Positions 42,908 to 52,225 of a stretch of 64,000 nucleotides of DNA are shown here, piece after piece; position 1 is the first letter of the stretch; each line of letters begins with the position of its first letter. A program made the position numbers and the translations under genes. The notes under the pieces were generated by a model. The model did no database searches, was not told the origin of the DNA, and saw only the letters and a program-made list of their open reading frames with translations. The DNA is from CAWIUB01 sp963839995 (GTDB taxonomy: Bacteria; Actinomycetota; Actinomycetes; Mycobacteriales; Jatrophihabitantaceae): NCBI GenBank assembly GCA_963839995.1, contig CAWIXH010000013.1:62001-126000 (forward strand), read 5' to 3'.

Positions 42908-43782
42908 CGTGGTGCTGCCGGGGCCACGAGGTCGACGAAGGCCTCTTCGAAGGTCGCCGGAACTGTGGCGAGCGAGGCGGCGACGCCGGCCGATCGCAGC
43001 AGGGCGGCTATTTGCTGCTCGCCGGCGCCCATCACGTGCAGGGTGCGTCCGTGCAGCGACGCGGGCAGGCCGGCCGCATCGAGGGCTTGGAACGCGGTGT
43101 CCCAACGTGTGGTCGTGATCTGCAGCGCGTCGCGTCCGGCGATGATGTCCGCGACGGTGCCGGATACGATCACCCGCCCGGCGGTGAGCACGACGATCCG
43201 GTCGCAGTGCTCGACCTCCTCCATGTAGTGGGTGCTGACGAGCACGCCGGCGCCGCGATCGGCGGCGGCGCGGATGGTGTCCCACAGTCGGCTGCGGGCC
43301 AGCGGGTCGACGCCCGAGGTCGGCTCGTCGAGCACGAACAGCGACGGGTGATGGCCGAGGGCAGCCGCGAACGCCAGCCGGCGGCGCAGGCCGAGCGGGA
43401 GGTCGCTCACCAGAGTGTTCGCCTCGACCCGCAGGCTGGGGTCGTTGTCCAGGGCCGCGTCGCGCGTGCGGTATGCGTCCGCGCTGAAGCGCAGGTTCTC
43501 GGCAACCGTCAGGTCCTCGTACAGGCCAAGACCCTGCGGCACGTAGCCGACCTTGCGGCGCGCGGCCCGGGTCGGCGCTGCCCCGAACATCTCGACCCGG
43601 CCCTCGCTCGGTCGCAGCAGCCCGAGCACCAGTCGCATGAACGTGCTCTTGCCCGCGCCGTTGGCACCGAGCAGCCCCACCACCTCGCCAGCGGCGACGT
43701 GCAGGTCGATCGAGTCGTTCGCTGTGAAGTGGCCGAAGCGGACGGTGACGCCGACCGCGTCGACCAGGTTGGTGGGCGTCAT
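42904..43782 (-). CDS. ABC exporter ATPase with degenerate signature motif
   Basis: A 292-residue ATPase with Walker A LLGANGAGKST, Q-loop YVPQGLGLYEDLTV and Walker B LFVLDEPTSGVDPLARSRLW. The signature region reads DLPLGLRRRLAFA, not LSGGQ, as in the second half of YbhF-like proteins. ATG at 43782 overlaps the neighbouring ATPase stop (ATGA). It most likely pairs with the ATPase at 43.8-44.6 kb. Confidence 0.85.
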   Translation of the reverse strand: MTPTNLVDAVGVTVRFGHFTANDSIDLHVAAGEVVGLLGANGAGKSTFMRLVLGLLRPSEGRVEMFGAAPTRAARRKVGYVPQGLGLYEDLTVAENLRFSADAYRTRDAALDNDPSLRVEANTLVSDLPLGLRRRLAFAAALGHHPSLFVLDEPTSGVDPLARSRLWDTIRAAADRGAGVLVSTHYMEEVEHCDRIVVLTAGRVIVSGTVADIIAGRDALQITTTRWDTAFQALDAAGLPASLHGRTLHVMGAGEQQIAALLRSAGVAASLATVPATFEEAFVDLVAPAAPR

Positions 43783-44585
43783 GACAGGCCGCGTTCGAGC
43801 GCGGCGACGATGACGGCGTCCTCGAGGTCGACGCGCGCGGGCACGGTGTCCTGCGGCGCATGGGCGCCCGGCGGCAGCCACTCGTGCCAGCCGGCGCCGC
43901 GCCGCCACGACTGGTCGGTGTCGGGCCGCGTCCGGCTGGACAGGACCCGGCCGGGAAGGGTGGCGACGATCTCGTCGGGCGGCCCCGAGCGCAGCGCGTG
44001 CCCGTCGTCGAGAACCAGCACGGTGGTGGCGCGTTCGGCCTCGTCGAGATAGGCGGTGCTGAGCACGACTGCGGTGCCGGTCGCCGCGGCACGCACGATG
44101 AGCCTGCTCAGCTCGGTGCGGCTGACCGGATCCACGCCCGTGCTGGGCTCGTCCAGCACGAGCAGCCTTGGCCCGTGCAGCATCGCCATCACCAGGCCGA
44201 GCTTCTGCCGCATGCCGCCGGAGAGGTGCCCGGCGAGCCGGTCGGTGACCTGCGCCAGCCCGGCGGCGTCGAGCAGTTCGGCCTGCCGGTGCGGGTCGTG
44301 GGCGTGGTAGGCGGTGGCCGCGAAGGACAGGTTCTCGGCGACCGTCAAGTCCGCGTAGACACCGGACGCGGCGGAGCAATAGCCGAGCTGATTGGTCGGC
44401 GGCCGCCGGACGCTACCCGAGTCGGGGCGGACGACGCCCACCAGCACCCGCAGCAACGTCGTCTTGCCGGCCCCGTCGCCACCGACAACGGCGGTGACGA
44501 CGCCAGAGGCCGCGTCGAGGCTCACCTCGTCGAGCGCGACCCGGTCGCCGAAGCGCACGGTGACGCCAGAGATGCCCCAGCTCAT
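43779..44585 (-). CDS. ABC exporter ATPase with canonical signature
   Basis: A 268-residue ATPase: Walker A VVGGDGAGKTT, signature HLSGGMRQKLGLVMA, Walker B LLVLDEPSTGVDP. Its tail (about 225-268) is a short Trp/Arg-rich extension. It overlaps the permease and the second ATPase by 4 nt each, so all are coupled. In E. coli YbhF the two ATPases are one chain; here they are two genes. Confidence 0.87.
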   Translation of the reverse strand: MSWGISGVTVRFGDRVALDEVSLDAASGVVTAVVGGDGAGKTTLLRVLVGVVRPDSGSVRRPPTNQLGYCSAASGVYADLTVAENLSFAATAYHAHDPHRQAELLDAAGLAQVTDRLAGHLSGGMRQKLGLVMAMLHGPRLLVLDEPSTGVDPVSRTELSRLIVRAAATGTAVVLSTAYLDEAERATTVLVLDDGHALRSGPPDEIVATLPGRVLSSRTRPDTDQSWRRGAGWHEWLPPGAHAPQDTVPARVDLEDAVIVAALERGLS

Positions 44586-45643
44586 GGCGCGACCGCGACG
44601 AACGGGTCAGGCGGTGCTGCCGATGCCGTTACGTTGGGTGCCAGATCTCGGCGGAAGCGGACGAGCGACAGCGTGAATGCGACGGCTCCGAGCACTGCCA
44701 GCATCAGCAGGGGGAACCACAGCGAACTCAGCGGCGCCGCCCGCAGCATCACTCCCCGCGAGACGTCAACGAAGTACCTCAGCGGCAGCAGATAGGCGAT
44801 CCAGCGCACGCCCGCTGCCATGGAAGAGACCGGGAAGATGAAGCCCGACAACAGGATCTGCGGCAGCAGCGTCATCATCGTCAACTGGATCGCCTGACCC
44901 TGGTTCTCGGAGACCGACGAGATCAGCACGCCGATCGACAAGGTGACGAACAAGAACAGCAGCGCACCGAGGACGAACACCGGGATCGACCCCCGGAACG
45001 GCACGTGGAACACCGCCAGGCCGACGGCCACCACGATCGCCGTGTCGATCGCCGCGATCAGGAAGTACGGGGCCACCTTGCCGACGAACACGTCACGAGG
45101 CCGGAACGGCATCACCGCCAGCTGCTCAAGCGTGCCTGACTGTCGCTCACGCACCACCCCGAGCGCGGTGGCCAGCGTGCCGACGAACACCAGCAAGATC
45201 CCGATGATCCCCGGCACCATCACCGCCGAGGTCGCCAGCGTCGGGTTGAACAGGACGCTGACCTTGATCGGCTGGCCGGACTGGGCCACCACCTTGCTGA
45301 TCGCCTGCGCATCGAACAGCCTCGTTCCGTCGACCAGCATCTCCGTCGAGGCCAGCGCGGCCCCAGTCACGACAACAACCGCGTAGTCGCCGGTGCGAAG
45401 ATCGGCGACCGCGCTCGCGCGATCTTCAGCCACCCGCACGCTCGACACGTCGAACAGTGACGGAAGGCGGGCGGCGGTCTGCTCAGCGAGCGGGCCGACC
45501 ACCTTGGTCGGCACGGACTTCACGTCGAAGCTCGCGGCGTACCCGAACACAACGAGCAGCAGCAGCGGAATCAGCACCATCAACGCCACCAGACGACGGT
45601 CTCGCCGGACCTCCTGAAATTCCTTGACGACGATCGCCCACAC
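44582..45643 (-). CDS. ABC-2 type exporter permease (YbhR/YbhS-like)
   Basis: A 353-residue membrane protein: a helix near the N-terminus (about 18-38), a large extracytoplasmic domain (about 45-170) and five C-terminal helices with RERQSGTLEQLAVMPFRPRD, the ABC-2 coupling region. GTG at 45643 with GGGAG 7 nt upstream is chosen over a much longer open frame. First gene of a permease-ATPase-ATPase-TetR operon, probably for drug or lipid-like export. Confidence 0.86.
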   Translation of the reverse strand: MWAIVVKEFQEVRRDRRLVALMVLIPLLLLVVFGYAASFDVKSVPTKVVGPLAEQTAARLPSLFDVSSVRVAEDRASAVADLRTGDYAVVVVTGAALASTEMLVDGTRLFDAQAISKVVAQSGQPIKVSVLFNPTLATSAVMVPGIIGILLVFVGTLATALGVVRERQSGTLEQLAVMPFRPRDVFVGKVAPYFLIAAIDTAIVVAVGLAVFHVPFRGSIPVFVLGALLFLFVTLSIGVLISSVSENQGQAIQLTMMTLLPQILLSGFIFPVSSMAAGVRWIAYLLPLRYFVDVSRGVMLRAAPLSSLWFPLLMLAVLGAVAFTLSLVRFRRDLAPNVTASAAPPDPFVAVAP

Positions 45644-45680
45644 GGCCCACTCCCTGGGTGATTTCTTCAACAGTTGATGA

Positions 45681-45788
45681 ATACCAGCGTCGGAGCCCGA
45701 CGGCAAGAGGGCTTCCGCCCCGACCGCGGCAGAAGAAGGACCCAACATCCCCTGGCGCCAGGCCAAGGCCGATCTCGGCTGGGAGTGA
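45681..45788 (+). pseudogene. C-terminal remnant of an antitoxin
   Basis: A short frame ending NIPWRQAKADLGWE with TGA at 45786-45788, resembling the tail of RelB-like antitoxins. No start codon is found; TGA codons at 45675 and 45678 close it upstream. It overlaps the toxin start by 4 nt (GTGA). The DNA-binding part is missing. Confidence 0.45.
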
Positions 45789-46045
45789 CTCGCTACCGAA
45801 TCGAGTTGCGGCCTGCCGCCGTGCGCGCCCTGCGCAAGATCGACCCGCAGATGCGTGGCCGCATCCAAGGTGCCATCGCGCTGCGCGCTCAGGACCCTCG
45901 ACCCCCGGCAGCGCGAGCACTGCAAGGTCGTGCCGGACTACGAGCGCGCGTGGGCAACTACCGGATCATCTACACCGTCCACGACGACCTGCTGCTCGTG
46001 GTCGTGGTAACAAGAGGAATTCCCGAACCGACCGTCCCGGGCTAA
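45785..46045 (+). CDS. RelE/ParE-family toxin
   Basis: An 86-residue protein with the RelE fold pattern: YRIELRPAAVRALRKIDPQM, then ALQGRAGLRARVGNYRIIYT and VVVV. GTG at 45785 overlaps the antitoxin remnant stop. The C-terminus (TRGIPEPTVPG) lacks the usual His/Arg-Tyr ending of active RelE, so a late frameshift or loss of activity is possible. Without its antitoxin gene, an active toxin should be harmful, which also suggests it is silent or inactive. Confidence 0.68.
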   Translation: MTRYRIELRPAAVRALRKIDPQMRGRIQGAIALRAQDPRPPAARALQGRAGLRARVGNYRIIYTVHDDLLLVVVVTRGIPEPTVPG

Positions 46046-46131
46046 CATCGACCAGCACTTAGCAACACGACGCAGGCCAGCAAGTACGCGGCATTCGGCA
46101 ACCTGAATCACCCACGCCGAGCGGAGTCATC

Positions 46132-46788
<657 letters not shown>

Positions 46789-47246
46789 ATGCCGAGTTTG
46801 CCCAAGCGCCTGGGCCTCGGGGGGCCCCTCCCCAGTCCGCAGTCCGCGTTCGGTGTGCATGTTCGGGACCGTTTGCGCAGCGAGCAGGTGATCTGGTTCA
46901 CGACTGTGGTGCAGATGGCACGCCGCAGCCCAACCCGGTCTGGTTCCTCTGGGAGGAACCGGCCAGCCTGCTGGTGTACAACCGTCCCGATGCGCACCGA
47001 CTGAGCCACATCCGGCGGCGCCCGCATGTGACGCTGCATTTCGACGGCAACGGTCACGGCGGCGATATCGTCGTCCTGAGCGGTGCTGCGGGACTGGCGC
47101 CGGATGAGCCGACTCCGCACGAACACCGCGGCTACCTGGACAAGTACCGGCGGGCGATGATCCGGGTCAGCGGCAGCCCCGAGGCGTTCAGCGCGTCCTA
47201 CCCGATCGCGGTCCGCGTGCAGATCCGCCGCGTTCGCGGCTTCTGA
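46789..47246 (+). pseudogene. PPOX-class F420/flavin-binding protein, frameshifted
   Basis: The first frame gives SAFGVHVRDRLRSEQVIWFT; after one missing base near 46906-46909 the reading continues as ADGTPQPNPVWFLWEEPASL, VYNRPDAHRLSHIRRRPHVT and on to the stop at 47246. Joined, it is a normal protein of about 150 residues of the pyridoxamine 5'-phosphate oxidase-like fold, as in F420H2-dependent reductases of actinobacteria. It follows the kinase gene with no gap. Real mutation or sequencing error. Confidence 0.72.
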
Positions 47247-47268
47247 CCGACGCCGGGCGAACCGCGAG

Positions 47269-48126
47269 CTAGATCTCGCTGGTACGGATGTACAGCGTCT
47301 GCCGGGCCACGCTCGCCAGTTGGGCGATCTCGGCGACGCTTGCCGTCAGGTAAGAGAACAGTCTGGTCAACGGGATCGGTTGGACGCTGACAGCGGCGCT
47401 TGCGGCCGCGACCTGCTCGAGCAGCCGAGCGGCAGGCGTTTGGCCGAGATCGATGTCGCCGTTGGGGGTGGTTACGGTGATCCCGCCATCGGACGTGTGC
47501 CAGCCCTGTACGCGCAGCTCGTCCAGGATGATCGGTCCGTGCTGGCTGAGCAGCAGCCCGTCCGAGGTAGCGTCGACCCGCGCGGCGGAATGGGCCAGCA
47601 CGCTCACCGGCGAACCGGCCGGGACGAAGCCGCGGATCACCTGGCCAGTGCCCTGCGCGACGACCGCGACGCCGAGTTCGCTGCTACGCCGGCAGGCCGC
47701 GGCAGCCAGCTTCGCCTCCCAGCCAAGCTCCGGCACGTGCTTCGGATCCACGTGTCCTAGCCGCGAACGCAGCACGGGCAGTCTCGGCGCGCGGATATGC
47801 CGCTCGGCCCACTCGACGAAGGCCCAGACCGTCGCGGCGTCGCCGACGGCCCGCTCGTTCGCCCATTGGGCCCGCCACCGGCGGTAGGTTTCGAAGGCCT
47901 CGGTCGGTGTCACCGGTTGCTCGTCGGGGCGCGGTCGCGGGCCGAACTGCCAGTCGACCACCTGGCCGTCGCGACCGTGAACGGGTTCCGCAAGGTACTG
48001 CACGTCCGCCGGGAGTTCCGTGGGCAGCGGCCGGATGTAGAACATCAGCCAGACGGTGCGCGGGCCGGGGTGGACGAGCACGCCGCTGGTCGCTCGCTGG
48101 TCGATGCCGTGACTCGCGGTCATCAT
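47269..48126 (-). CDS. Hypothetical protein, family not recognised
   Basis: A 285-residue soluble protein with no signal peptide or membrane helix. Its N-terminal half is Trp/Arg rich (ETYRRWRAQWANERAVGDA, WAFVEWAERHIRAPRLP). The C-terminal half alternates short strands with Gly turns (TSDGGITVTTPNGDIDLG). ATG at 48126 follows GGGGAG by 9 nt; the open frame upstream runs antisense into the thioesterase and is discarded. Convergent with the PPOX gene and divergent from the thioesterase. Confidence 0.6.
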   Translation of the reverse strand: MMTASHGIDQRATSGVLVHPGPRTVWLMFYIRPLPTELPADVQYLAEPVHGRDGQVVDWQFGPRPRPDEQPVTPTEAFETYRRWRAQWANERAVGDAATVWAFVEWAERHIRAPRLPVLRSRLGHVDPKHVPELGWEAKLAAAACRRSSELGVAVVAQGTGQVIRGFVPAGSPVSVLAHSAARVDATSDGLLLSQHGPIILDELRVQGWHTSDGGITVTTPNGDIDLGQTPAARLLEQVAAASAAVSVQPIPLTRLFSYLTASVAEIAQLASVARQTLYIRTSEI

Positions 48127-48276
48127 GCTGGTTGTCTCCCCTGCGAATGAACGTTGACCGACGCGGGCCCGCTCCACTCCCATCTTGTCCCATCTTGACT
48201 CCGCACGGGTGCCCGGCGACAGCCCAATTGTGTCGCACCCGCCCGAGGGGCTCGCGGAGCCTCGCCGATCCTCGGC

Positions 48277-48282
48277 TACCGT
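48277..48282 (+). promoter_or_regulatory. -10 box of the thioesterase gene (leaderless)
   Basis: TACCGT, 7 nt before the GTG at 48290. Fits the leaderless pattern seen elsewhere in the window. Confidence 0.5.
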
Positions 48283-48289
48283 CTGGCGG

Positions 48290-48814
48290 GTGAGCGAGTC
48301 CGTCGCACAGACACCCGGTCCGTGGGGAGAGCCGCGGTCCAAGACCATCACCTGGTACGACCCCCTCGTCGGGGCGGCCGCGGCCCCGACGATGGCGGGC
48401 ATCGACTACCTGCGGGCGATGGCCGAGGGCCGGTACCCACCGCCGCCGATCGCTGCCCACTTCGGCTTCGGGATCACCCGGGTCGATGCCGGCGACGTCG
48501 AATTCACCGCCGAGCCGGACGAATCCGCCTACAACCCGATCGGCGTGGTCCATGGCGGCCTGGTGTGCACGCTGCTCGACTCGGTGATCGGCTGCGCGGT
48601 GCACAGCACCCTGCCGGCTGGGACCGGGTGGACCAGCCTGGAAATCAAGGTCAACTACCTGCGTGCCATCCACGCGACGAGCGGTGAGCTGCGGGCGCAC
48701 GGCTGGGTGACCCGGCCCGGCCGCCGCGCGGCGTTCGCCGAGGGAGACGTCCGGGATTCGGCCGGCAACCTGCTCGCCACGGCGTCCGGCAGCTGCCTGG
48801 TTATAGCGCTCTGA
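48290..48814 (+). CDS. PaaI-type hotdog thioesterase
   Basis: A 174-residue hotdog-fold protein with the PaaI-like active-site stretch NPIGVVHGGLVCTLLDSVIG and WTSLEIKVNYLRA. Members hydrolyse acyl-CoA thioesters, often aryl- or phenylacetyl-CoA. An N-terminal extension of about 40 residues precedes the fold. GTG at 48290 is supported by the -10 spacing. Substrate not predictable. Confidence 0.85.
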   Translation: MSESVAQTPGPWGEPRSKTITWYDPLVGAAAAPTMAGIDYLRAMAEGRYPPPPIAAHFGFGITRVDAGDVEFTAEPDESAYNPIGVVHGGLVCTLLDSVIGCAVHSTLPAGTGWTSLEIKVNYLRAIHATSGELRAHGWVTRPGRRAAFAEGDVRDSAGNLLATASGSCLVIAL

Positions 48815-48884
48815 CACACCGTCGTTGCCGCGCCTGCGTGTCGAAGCCTACGGTCGGATCAGCGGCGGTCGAGGAGATGAAGCG

Positions 48885-51182
48885 ATGCCTGAGCGCAGGG
48901 CGCCGGAGCAGGACGTCGACGACAGCCAGCTCGACGTCGGCAAACCAAAGACCTCGACGGCGGGCCTGCAAGGTGTGCTGCACGCCATGCAGCACACCTT
49001 GCAGCAGGCGGGCGCAGTACGCACGGCGCGCATCCTGCGCCGCTTCAACCAGAAGGACGGCTTCGACTGCATGTCCTGCGCGTGGCCGGACCCGCCCGAC
49101 CGCAAGCTGGTGGAGTTCTGCGAGAACGGTGCCAAGGCCGTCGCCTGGGAGGCCGACCGCAAACGCGTCGAGACGTCGTTCTGGGCCGAGCACTCGATCA
49201 GCGACCTGGCCGAGCGCACCGAGTACTGGCTCGGCCAGCAGGGCCGGCTGGTCGAACCCGTGTACAAGCCGGCGGGCAGCGACCACTACCAGCCGATCGG
49301 CTGGGATGACGCGTTCGACGTTGTGGCCCGCGAGCTCAACGCCCTGGACGACCCGAGCGGCGCGATCTTCTACACCTCGGGCCGCACCAGCAACGAAGCC
49401 GCTTACATGTACCAGCTGTTCGTGCGCTGTTTCGGCACGAACAACCTGCCCGACTGCTCGAACATGTGCCACGAGTCGACGAGCGTCGCGCTCGCGGAGA
49501 CCATCGGTGTCGGCAAGGCCAGCGTCAGCTACCGAGACTTCGCGCAGGCCGACCTGATCGTCATCATGGGGCAGAACCCCGGCACCAACCATCCGCGCAT
49601 GCTCATCGCCCTGGAGGAAGCGAAGCGGCACGGCGCCGCGATCGTCGCGATCAACCCGCTGCCCGAGGCGGGATTCCAGCGATTCAAGAACCCGCAGCGC
49701 CCGAGCGGATGGGTCGGCACGGGCACCGAGCTCGCCGACCAGTTCCTGCACATCCGAGTCGGCGGCGACATGGCGCTGCTGCAGGCGGTGTCCAAGCGGG
49801 TGCTGACGGCTGAGGCGGCCGCGCCCGGAACCGTGCTGGATCGGCAATTCCTCGACAAGAGCACCGTCGGACTGGACGCGTTCGCCCGCCACCTGGAGGA
49901 TCTGGATGAGCGTCACGTGCTCGATGCCACCGGCCTGACGAGCGCCGAGATCGACGAGCTGGCGCAACGCTACATCCGGTCGAACCGCACGATCGTCTGC
50001 TGGGCCATGGGGCTGACCCAGCACAAGGCGGCGGTGGCGACGATCCGCGAGATCGTCAACCTGCAGGCACTGCGCGGCAACGTCGGCCGGCCCGGCGCGG
50101 GGTTCGCGCCGATTCGGGGGCACAGCAACGTGCAGGGCGACCGCACGATGGGCATCTGGGAGCGGCCACGCCCAGAGTTCCTGGGTGGCCTCGAGCGAGA
50201 GTTCGGCGTCCCGATGCCGCCCGCGCCCGGGTACAACACGGTGGAGGCCATCCGGGCCATGCGCGACGGGCGGGCCAAAGTGTTCTTCGCGCTCGGCGGC
50301 AACTTCGTCTCGGCAGTGTCGGACACCCGGGTGGCCGAGGCGACGCTGCGCACCACGCGGCTCACCGTCCAGGTGTCGACCAAGCTCAACCGCTCGCACA
50401 CCGTCACCGGCCAGCAGGCGCTGATCCTGCCCACGCTCGGCCGCACCGAGCTCGACGAGCAGGCAAGCGGCCCGCAGTTCGTCAGTGTCGAGGACACCGT
50501 GTGCGCTGTGCACGCGTCGCACGGCCACCTCGCACCCGCGTCGCCGCGGCTGCGCAGCGAGGTGGCGATCGTGTGCGGCTTGGCCGCCCGCACGCTTGGC
50601 GATCGGGCACCTGTCGACTGGCTGTCCTACGTCGACGACTACGACCGGATCCGGGACCGGATCTCGCGCACCGTGCCCGGCTGCGCGGACTACAACCGCA
50701 AGATCCGTCAAGAGGGCGGGTTCGTGCTGCCGCACGGCCCACGCGACTCGCGCACCTTCCCGACCGCGAGCGGCCGGCTCGAGATCACCGTCAACGAGCT
50801 GGAATGGCCCCGAGTGCCGGCCGGGCGGCTGCTGCTGCAGACCGTCCGCTCGCACGACCAGTTCAACACCACGATCTACGGCCTGGACGACCGCTACCGG
50901 GGCATCCGGCGGGGGCGGCGCGTCGTCTTCGTGCACGCCGGTGACCTGGCCGAGCTGGGCTTGGCCGACGGCGACCACGTCGACATCCACTCCGAGTGGG
51001 CCGACGGAGTCGACCGGCACGTCGACGACTTCCGCGTCGTCGCGTTCCCGACGGCGCGGGGCTGCGCGGCCGCCTACTTCCCGGAGTCAAACCCGCTCGT
51101 GCCGCTGGACAGCCAGGCCGAACGCAGCGGCACGCCAACGTCCAAGGCGGTCGTCGTACGGCTGGAGGCGGCGGCGCGCTAG
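48885..51182 (+). CDS. Molybdopterin oxidoreductase, FdhF/YdeP-like
   Basis: A 765-residue bis-MGD enzyme of the YdeP/formate-dehydrogenase-like class. It shows GAIFYTSGRTSNEAAYMYQL, the Mo-ligand region SNMCHESTSVALAETIGVGK (Cys in the place of Sec140 of E. coli FdhF), MGQNPGTNHPRML, GHSNVQGDRTMGIW and the C-terminal molydopterin-binding domain. Near the N-terminus only CMSC is seen, not a four-Cys [4Fe-4S] motif. ATG at 48885 has GAGGAG 8 nt upstream. No fdhD or electron-transfer subunit is nearby. Substrate unknown. Confidence 0.88.
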   Translation: MPERRAPEQDVDDSQLDVGKPKTSTAGLQGVLHAMQHTLQQAGAVRTARILRRFNQKDGFDCMSCAWPDPPDRKLVEFCENGAKAVAWEADRKRVETSFWAEHSISDLAERTEYWLGQQGRLVEPVYKPAGSDHYQPIGWDDAFDVVARELNALDDPSGAIFYTSGRTSNEAAYMYQLFVRCFGTNNLPDCSNMCHESTSVALAETIGVGKASVSYRDFAQADLIVIMGQNPGTNHPRMLIALEEAKRHGAAIVAINPLPEAGFQRFKNPQRPSGWVGTGTELADQFLHIRVGGDMALLQAVSKRVLTAEAAAPGTVLDRQFLDKSTVGLDAFARHLEDLDERHVLDATGLTSAEIDELAQRYIRSNRTIVCWAMGLTQHKAAVATIREIVNLQALRGNVGRPGAGFAPIRGHSNVQGDRTMGIWERPRPEFLGGLEREFGVPMPPAPGYNTVEAIRAMRDGRAKVFFALGGNFVSAVSDTRVAEATLRTTRLTVQVSTKLNRSHTVTGQQALILPTLGRTELDEQASGPQFVSVEDTVCAVHASHGHLAPASPRLRSEVAIVCGLAARTLGDRAPVDWLSYVDDYDRIRDRISRTVPGCADYNRKIRQEGGFVLPHGPRDSRTFPTASGRLEITVNELEWPRVPAGRLLLQTVRSHDQFNTTIYGLDDRYRGIRRGRRVVFVHAGDLAELGLADGDHVDIHSEWADGVDRHVDDFRVVAFPTARGCAAAYFPESNPLVPLDSQAERSGTPTSKAVVVRLEAAAR

Positions 51183-51198
51183 CCCGGCTTGCGGATCG

Positions 51199-51224
51199 CT
51201 GAGCCGACTACCCGGCGGGCTCAG
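51199..51224 (+). terminator. Hairpin after the molybdopterin oxidoreductase
   Basis: CTGAGCC (51199-51205) and GGCTCAG (51218-51224), 7-bp stem, 12-nt loop, 17 nt after the stop. Confidence 0.5.
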
Positions 51225-51247
51225 GGTCGCGTGCTTTGATGCAGATC

Positions 51248-52225
51248 ATGACCCACGCTCAAGCCACCCGCACGCCGACGGAAAGCCGGGACGGCCGCAT
51301 CGTGGCTGACGAGCTGACCAAGGTCTTCGGCGGCAAGGTGCGGGCGGTCGACCACTTGAGCTTCACCGTCGAACCCGGCTCGGTGACCGGGTTCCTCGGC
51401 CCGAACGGCGCGGGCAAGACGACGACGCTGCGGATGCTGCTCGGCCTGGTCAACCCCACCTCGGGGCGCTCGACGATCGGCGGCGTCCCCTACGCGCAAC
51501 TGCCCGCACCCCTCACGGTGGTCGGTGCGGCCCTGGAGGCCGCGAGCTTCCACCCCGCCCGGACGGCCCGCAACCACCTGCGCGTCTACTGCGCCGCGGC
51601 GTCGCTCCCCGATCAGCGCGCCGACGAGGTCCTCGACCTGGTCGGCCTGCGCGACGTGGCAAAGCGCAAGGTGCGCGGTTTCTCGATGGGCATGCGTCAG
51701 CGGCTCGCGCTCGCTGCCACCCTGCTCGGTGATCCGCGGGTGCTCATCCTGGACGAACCCGCCAACGGCTTGGATCCCGAGGGGATCCGCTGGCTGCGCG
51801 GCTTCTTCCGCTACCTGGCATCCGAGGGACGCACCGTGCTCGTCTCGAGCCACCTGCTCAACGAGGTGCAGGAGTTCGCCGACCGGGTCGTCATCCTGGA
51901 CCGCGGCCGGCTGATTCGGTCCGGGTCAATCGCCGAGCTCACCGCCGGTTCGGACACCGTCGTCGTGCGCTCGCCGCACATCGCACAGCTGGCCCAGGTA
52001 CTGGCCGGCCAGGGCCTGGACGCGACGCAGGAGGACGGCGCGGTGCTGCGGGTGCGTACCGGTGACGCCGCGCAGGTGGGCCATCTGGCGTTCACCACGG
52101 GGATCGAGCTGCATGAGCTGCGGGTGGACAAGTTCGACCTGGAGCAGCTGTTCTTCACATTGACGCAGGGCGAGTTCGCCGTCGCGCCCGGCCGGTCTGC
52201 AGCCGCGGCCGGAGCGCAGCCGTGA
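51248..52225 (+). CDS. ABC exporter ATPase (DrrA/CcmA type)
   Basis: ATPase of about 325 residues with Walker A FLGPNGAGKTT, signature GFSMGMRQRLALAATLL and Walker B VLILDEPANGLDPEGIRWL, then a C-terminal domain typical of daunorubicin-type exporters. ATG at 51248 (MTHAQATRTP) is preferred; ATG at 51239 and TTG at 51236 are also possible. Coupled to the permease by a GTGA overlap. Confidence 0.88.
   Translation: MTHAQATRTPTESRDGRIVADELTKVFGGKVRAVDHLSFTVEPGSVTGFLGPNGAGKTTTLRMLLGLVNPTSGRSTIGGVPYAQLPAPLTVVGAALEAASFHPARTARNHLRVYCAAASLPDQRADEVLDLVGLRDVAKRKVRGFSMGMRQRLALAATLLGDPRVLILDEPANGLDPEGIRWLRGFFRYLASEGRTVLVSSHLLNEVQEFADRVVILDRGRLIRSGSIAELTAGSDTVVVRSPHIAQLAQVLAGQGLDATQEDGAVLRVRTGDAAQVGHLAFTTGIELHELRVDKFDLEQLFFTLTQGEFAVAPGRSAAAAGAQP

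Noticed and set aside
42908..44092. Upstream extension of the TetR frame to a 592-codon ORF
   Set aside because: The extension overlaps two ABC ATPase genes in another frame and is Arg/Gly rich; the TetR domain starts at 42907.
48801..51020. 739-codon minus-strand open frame
   Set aside because: Antisense shadow of the molybdopterin oxidoreductase, which has clear motifs on the plus strand.
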